Below, in pieces: positions 52,323 to 53,708 of a stretch of DNA of 53,708 nucleotides. This stretch comes from Pseudomonadota bacterium (GTDB taxonomy: Bacteria; Pseudomonadota; Gammaproteobacteria; Burkholderiales; Burkholderiaceae_B), in NCBI GenBank assembly GCA_023425645.1, contig JAFACG010000021.1:1-53708 (forward strand), read 5' to 3'. The translations under genes and the position numbers were made by a program. Below the pieces are notes generated by a model, which was not told where the DNA came from, did no database searches, and saw only the letters and a list, made by a program, of their open reading frames with translations. Every line of letters starts with the position of its first letter. Position 1 is the stretch's first letter.

Positions 52323-52898
52323 ATGTCGGACAACGCGACAACCCTGAACCCACCCCACACTATCTTGGCCCTGCTTCAACATCTGCAGCTTGCTCAACCC
52401 CATGCCCAGATCGCCGTGCTGCACTTCACGGATGACGAAGCCGCCATCGGCCTGGCCCGCAAAGGGGTTCCCGTGCACATCGAGCCATTCCCCGAACTGA
52501 CCTTGACGCAGCTCCTGGCCACCTGCTTCGCCGGTCCCGGCACCACGGCGCTCCAGTTGGAACAAGCCATCGAAGTGGTGGAAGACGCCCTCATGCCGGC
52601 GCGGCTGGACTTGCGCCAGTTCCAGGTATTCGCCTCCGGACCGCAAGCCGGCCGGCTCATGCAATGGATCAAGGACGTGACGGGCAATGACAACCACGCC
52701 TTGAGCATCGAGAATCTGGAAACCGTTTTCAACATCTATGCGGACGCCACCGTGGGCGCCTCGTCCACGGCCAAAGCCGCTGGGTCAGCTTCGGGGCCGT
52801 CCCCGCTGGACGACAAATCGCTCGGCGCTTATCTTCTGTTGCTGCGCGAATGCCTGCACCACCTGCACGTCTCGCAAATCCAGTTGCTCTGCGACTGA
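52323..52898 (+). CDS. Protein of unknown function coupled to the photolyase gene
   Basis: A 191-residue soluble acidic protein that I do not recognise. It has no signal peptide or membrane helix. The N-terminal two-thirds look alpha/beta (ILALLQHLQLAQ, IAVLHFTDDEAAIGLA, ATCFAGPGTTALQLEQAIEVVE), then a short low-complexity Ala/Ser/Gly segment (about 148-162) precedes a C-terminal helix. The ATG at 52323 has GAGG six bases upstream. An ATG at 52311 overlapping the photolyase stop (ATGA) would add four residues. Either way the two genes are probably co-translated. Confidence 0.75.
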   Translation: MSDNATTLNPPHTILALLQHLQLAQPHAQIAVLHFTDDEAAIGLARKGVPVHIEPFPELTLTQLLATCFAGPGTTALQLEQAIEVVEDALMPARLDLRQFQVFASGPQAGRLMQWIKDVTGNDNHALSIENLETVFNIYADATVGASSTAKAAGSASGPSPLDDKSLGAYLLLLRECLHHLHVSQIQLLCD

Positions 52899-52929
52899 GC
52901 TCTCCGGACACGGCAGGCAGCCTCTTCCG

Positions 52930-52967
52930 GACAAGAAAAAAGGTGTTCTAGCGAACACCTTTTTTGT
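52930..52967. terminator. Bidirectional terminator after the photolyase unit
   Basis: AAAAAAGGTGTTC (52936-52948) pairs perfectly with GAACACCTTTTTT (52953-52965) across a TAGC loop. It serves both the plus-strand unit and the convergent membrane protein gene. Confidence 0.92.
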
Positions 52968-53002
52968 CAGGACGACTGCCCTGTGAGAGCCAGTGCGTGC
53001 GA

Positions 53003-53368
53003 TCAGTAATCCTGTCCCAATGCCTGGCCGCCCGCCAAGGCCAGCCAGCCCTTGATCAAGCGGTGGATGATCCACACCAGGGCGACCAAGCCTGTCACCC
53101 AGCCAATGAAAACCGCCGTGAGCAAGGCGCTGAGCACCACCCAGAGCAGCCCCCACCAAAAGGTCTTGATGATCCAATCCAGATGGCTGGCGTAAATGGT
53201 TCCGGAGGCGTCACCCCGCTTGACGTAAGCCAGGATGACTGCGGCCACCGCCGCCGCTCCGAAAAGGCCCGCACTGATCATGGCCAGGGAAAACAGGGCA
53301 TAACAGATATGCGCTATCTTGCGCAGCGGCAGGCCAGGTTCGAGTTCGGGATTGACGGGCTGGTTCAT
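53003..53368 (-). CDS. Small membrane protein (DUF4870-like)
   Basis: A 121-residue protein with three hydrophobic segments (about 18-48, 67-90 and 90-112) and features of the DUF4870 type: ILAYVKRGDASGTIYASHLDW, split here around residue 55, then TFWWGLLWVVLSALL. Function is unknown. The start at 53368 has AGGAG six bases upstream. The frame is open further upstream but that part looks non-coding. Confidence 0.75.
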   Translation of the reverse strand: MNQPVNPELEPGLPLRKIAHICYALFSLAMISAGLFGAAAVAAVILAYVKRGDASGTIYASHLDWIIKTFWWGLLWVVLSALLTAVFIGWVTGLVALVWIIHRLIKGWLALAGGQALGQDY

Positions 53369-53637
53369 TCGGTTCTCCTGAATCAAGCATTGACGACAAC
53401 AGTACCAAACCATTTTACCCGTTCTTGCTGAGCTGGCATCGTCTGTAACAACCTGCAAGCTCAGCCTCCCTGGACGGGCAGGACCATGCCCTGCTTGATG
53501 CAGGTCAACGGGACGGATCGGGAGAGCCCGCCCGGATGGGCGGGCAAGGCGTTTGGGGTGCCGCGGGCCGCGGCTCTGGGCCCGGCCCCGGCGCGCTTCG
53601 AAAGCGTGGGCGCTGTGTTGGGGCGCGCGTAAAAAGC
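53369..53637. other. Gene-free stretch between the membrane protein and the rRNA terminator
   Basis: About 270 bases with no convincing gene. A TAAAAT sequence on the minus strand near 53413-53418 could be the -10 of the membrane protein gene. No tRNA is seen. Confidence 0.4.
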
Positions 53638-53670
53638 AAAACCCCCGCAAGGGTGACTTGCGGGGGTTTT
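53638..53670 (-). terminator. Intrinsic terminator of the rRNA operon
   Basis: AAAACCCCCGCAAG (53638-53651) pairs perfectly over 14 bp with CTTGCGGGGGTTTT (53657-53670). On the minus strand it follows the 5S rRNA and ends in T residues. Confidence 0.92.
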
Positions 53671-53679
53671 GGCGGATAA

Positions 53680-53708
53680 GAGCTTGACGATGACCTACTT
53701 TCACAGAC
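53680..53708 (-). rRNA. rrf: 5S rRNA, 3' end only
   Basis: On the minus strand the window edge reads GTCTGTGAAAGTAGGTCATC then GTCAAGCTC, which matches the 3' end of betaproteobacterial 5S rRNA. It is directly followed by a strong terminator. The rest of the operon lies outside the window to the right. Confidence 0.88.

Noticed and set aside
53003..53704. 233-codon version of the small membrane protein
   Set aside because: The extra N-terminus would run through the rRNA terminator and into the 5S rRNA. The start at 53368 has a good ribosome-binding site.
1..53708. CRISPR arrays, tRNA genes and riboswitches
   Set aside because: I saw no regularly spaced direct repeats, no T-arm GTTCRANYC with a cloverleaf around it, and no recognised riboswitch core. 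The gene-internal GGCTCGAACCC near 49898 lies inside pyrC and is not a tRNA.

Overview
The window is a high-GC chromosomal segment that reads as a betaproteobacterium, most likely in the Alcaligenaceae (Bordetella/Achromobacter-like). This rests on the gene families and gene order seen here: dusB-fis-purH-ruvC-ruvA, aat-bpt-pyrD, a PhaP-type phasin, a SWIB protein and an AzlCD pair. No database search was possible, so the genus is not assigned. Gene density is high and most high-GC alternative reading frames are shadows.

Region 1 (1-7.1 kb) starts with the edge of an IS3-family insertion sequence and a gene-free stretch. It continues with a three-gene unit: a large LamG lipoprotein with a phosphodiesterase-like fold, a tiny lipoprotein and a Tat-exported phosphocholine phospholipase C. 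An ECF sigma factor, a DUF4142 protein and a cupredoxin follow. Region 2 (7.1-17.6 kb) is a type II secretion system. gspGHIJKLMNDEF lie on the minus strand and a short gspC is divergent. The secretin carries a lipobox and no pilotin gene is present. The nearby phospholipase C is a plausible substrate.

Region 3 (17.6-23 kb) holds an HPP/CBS membrane protein, hppD, a TSUP transporter and aspA. Region 4 (23-28.5 kb) begins with an AT-rich upstream region and then a compact run: marR, an AlkC/AlkD-like DNA repair gene, a DUF2946-like gene, a Nudix hydrolase and aat. bpt and pyrD follow from their own promoter. Region 5 (28.5-35.2 kb) has phaP and an IclR-type regulator whose promoters share one palindromic element, then a MoCF-domain protein, an EI24 membrane protein, a thioredoxin-like gene, rhlE and azlCD.

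Region 6 (35.4-40.5 kb) has a small zinc-finger protein, a YheT-like hydrolase, a BepA-like protease, a CtaG-type protein, an ACT-like orphan domain and a TM2 protein. Region 7 (40.5-53.7 kb) has a UbiH-like monooxygenase, dusB-fis-purH-ruvC-ruvA, a PLP-dependent ammonia-lyase, ruvB, a membrane protein, pyrC, a SWIB protein, a photolyase with a coupled unknown gene, and a small membrane protein. The window ends in the 3' end of a 5S rRNA with its terminator.

The most interesting signals are three. The first is a shared TGNTGC-N3-GCANCA element at the start sites of phaP and the iclR-type gene. The second is the self-piloting type II secretion system beside a phospholipase operon that carries two lipoproteins with matching N-terminal modules. 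The third is the run of repair and sanitation genes led by marR.
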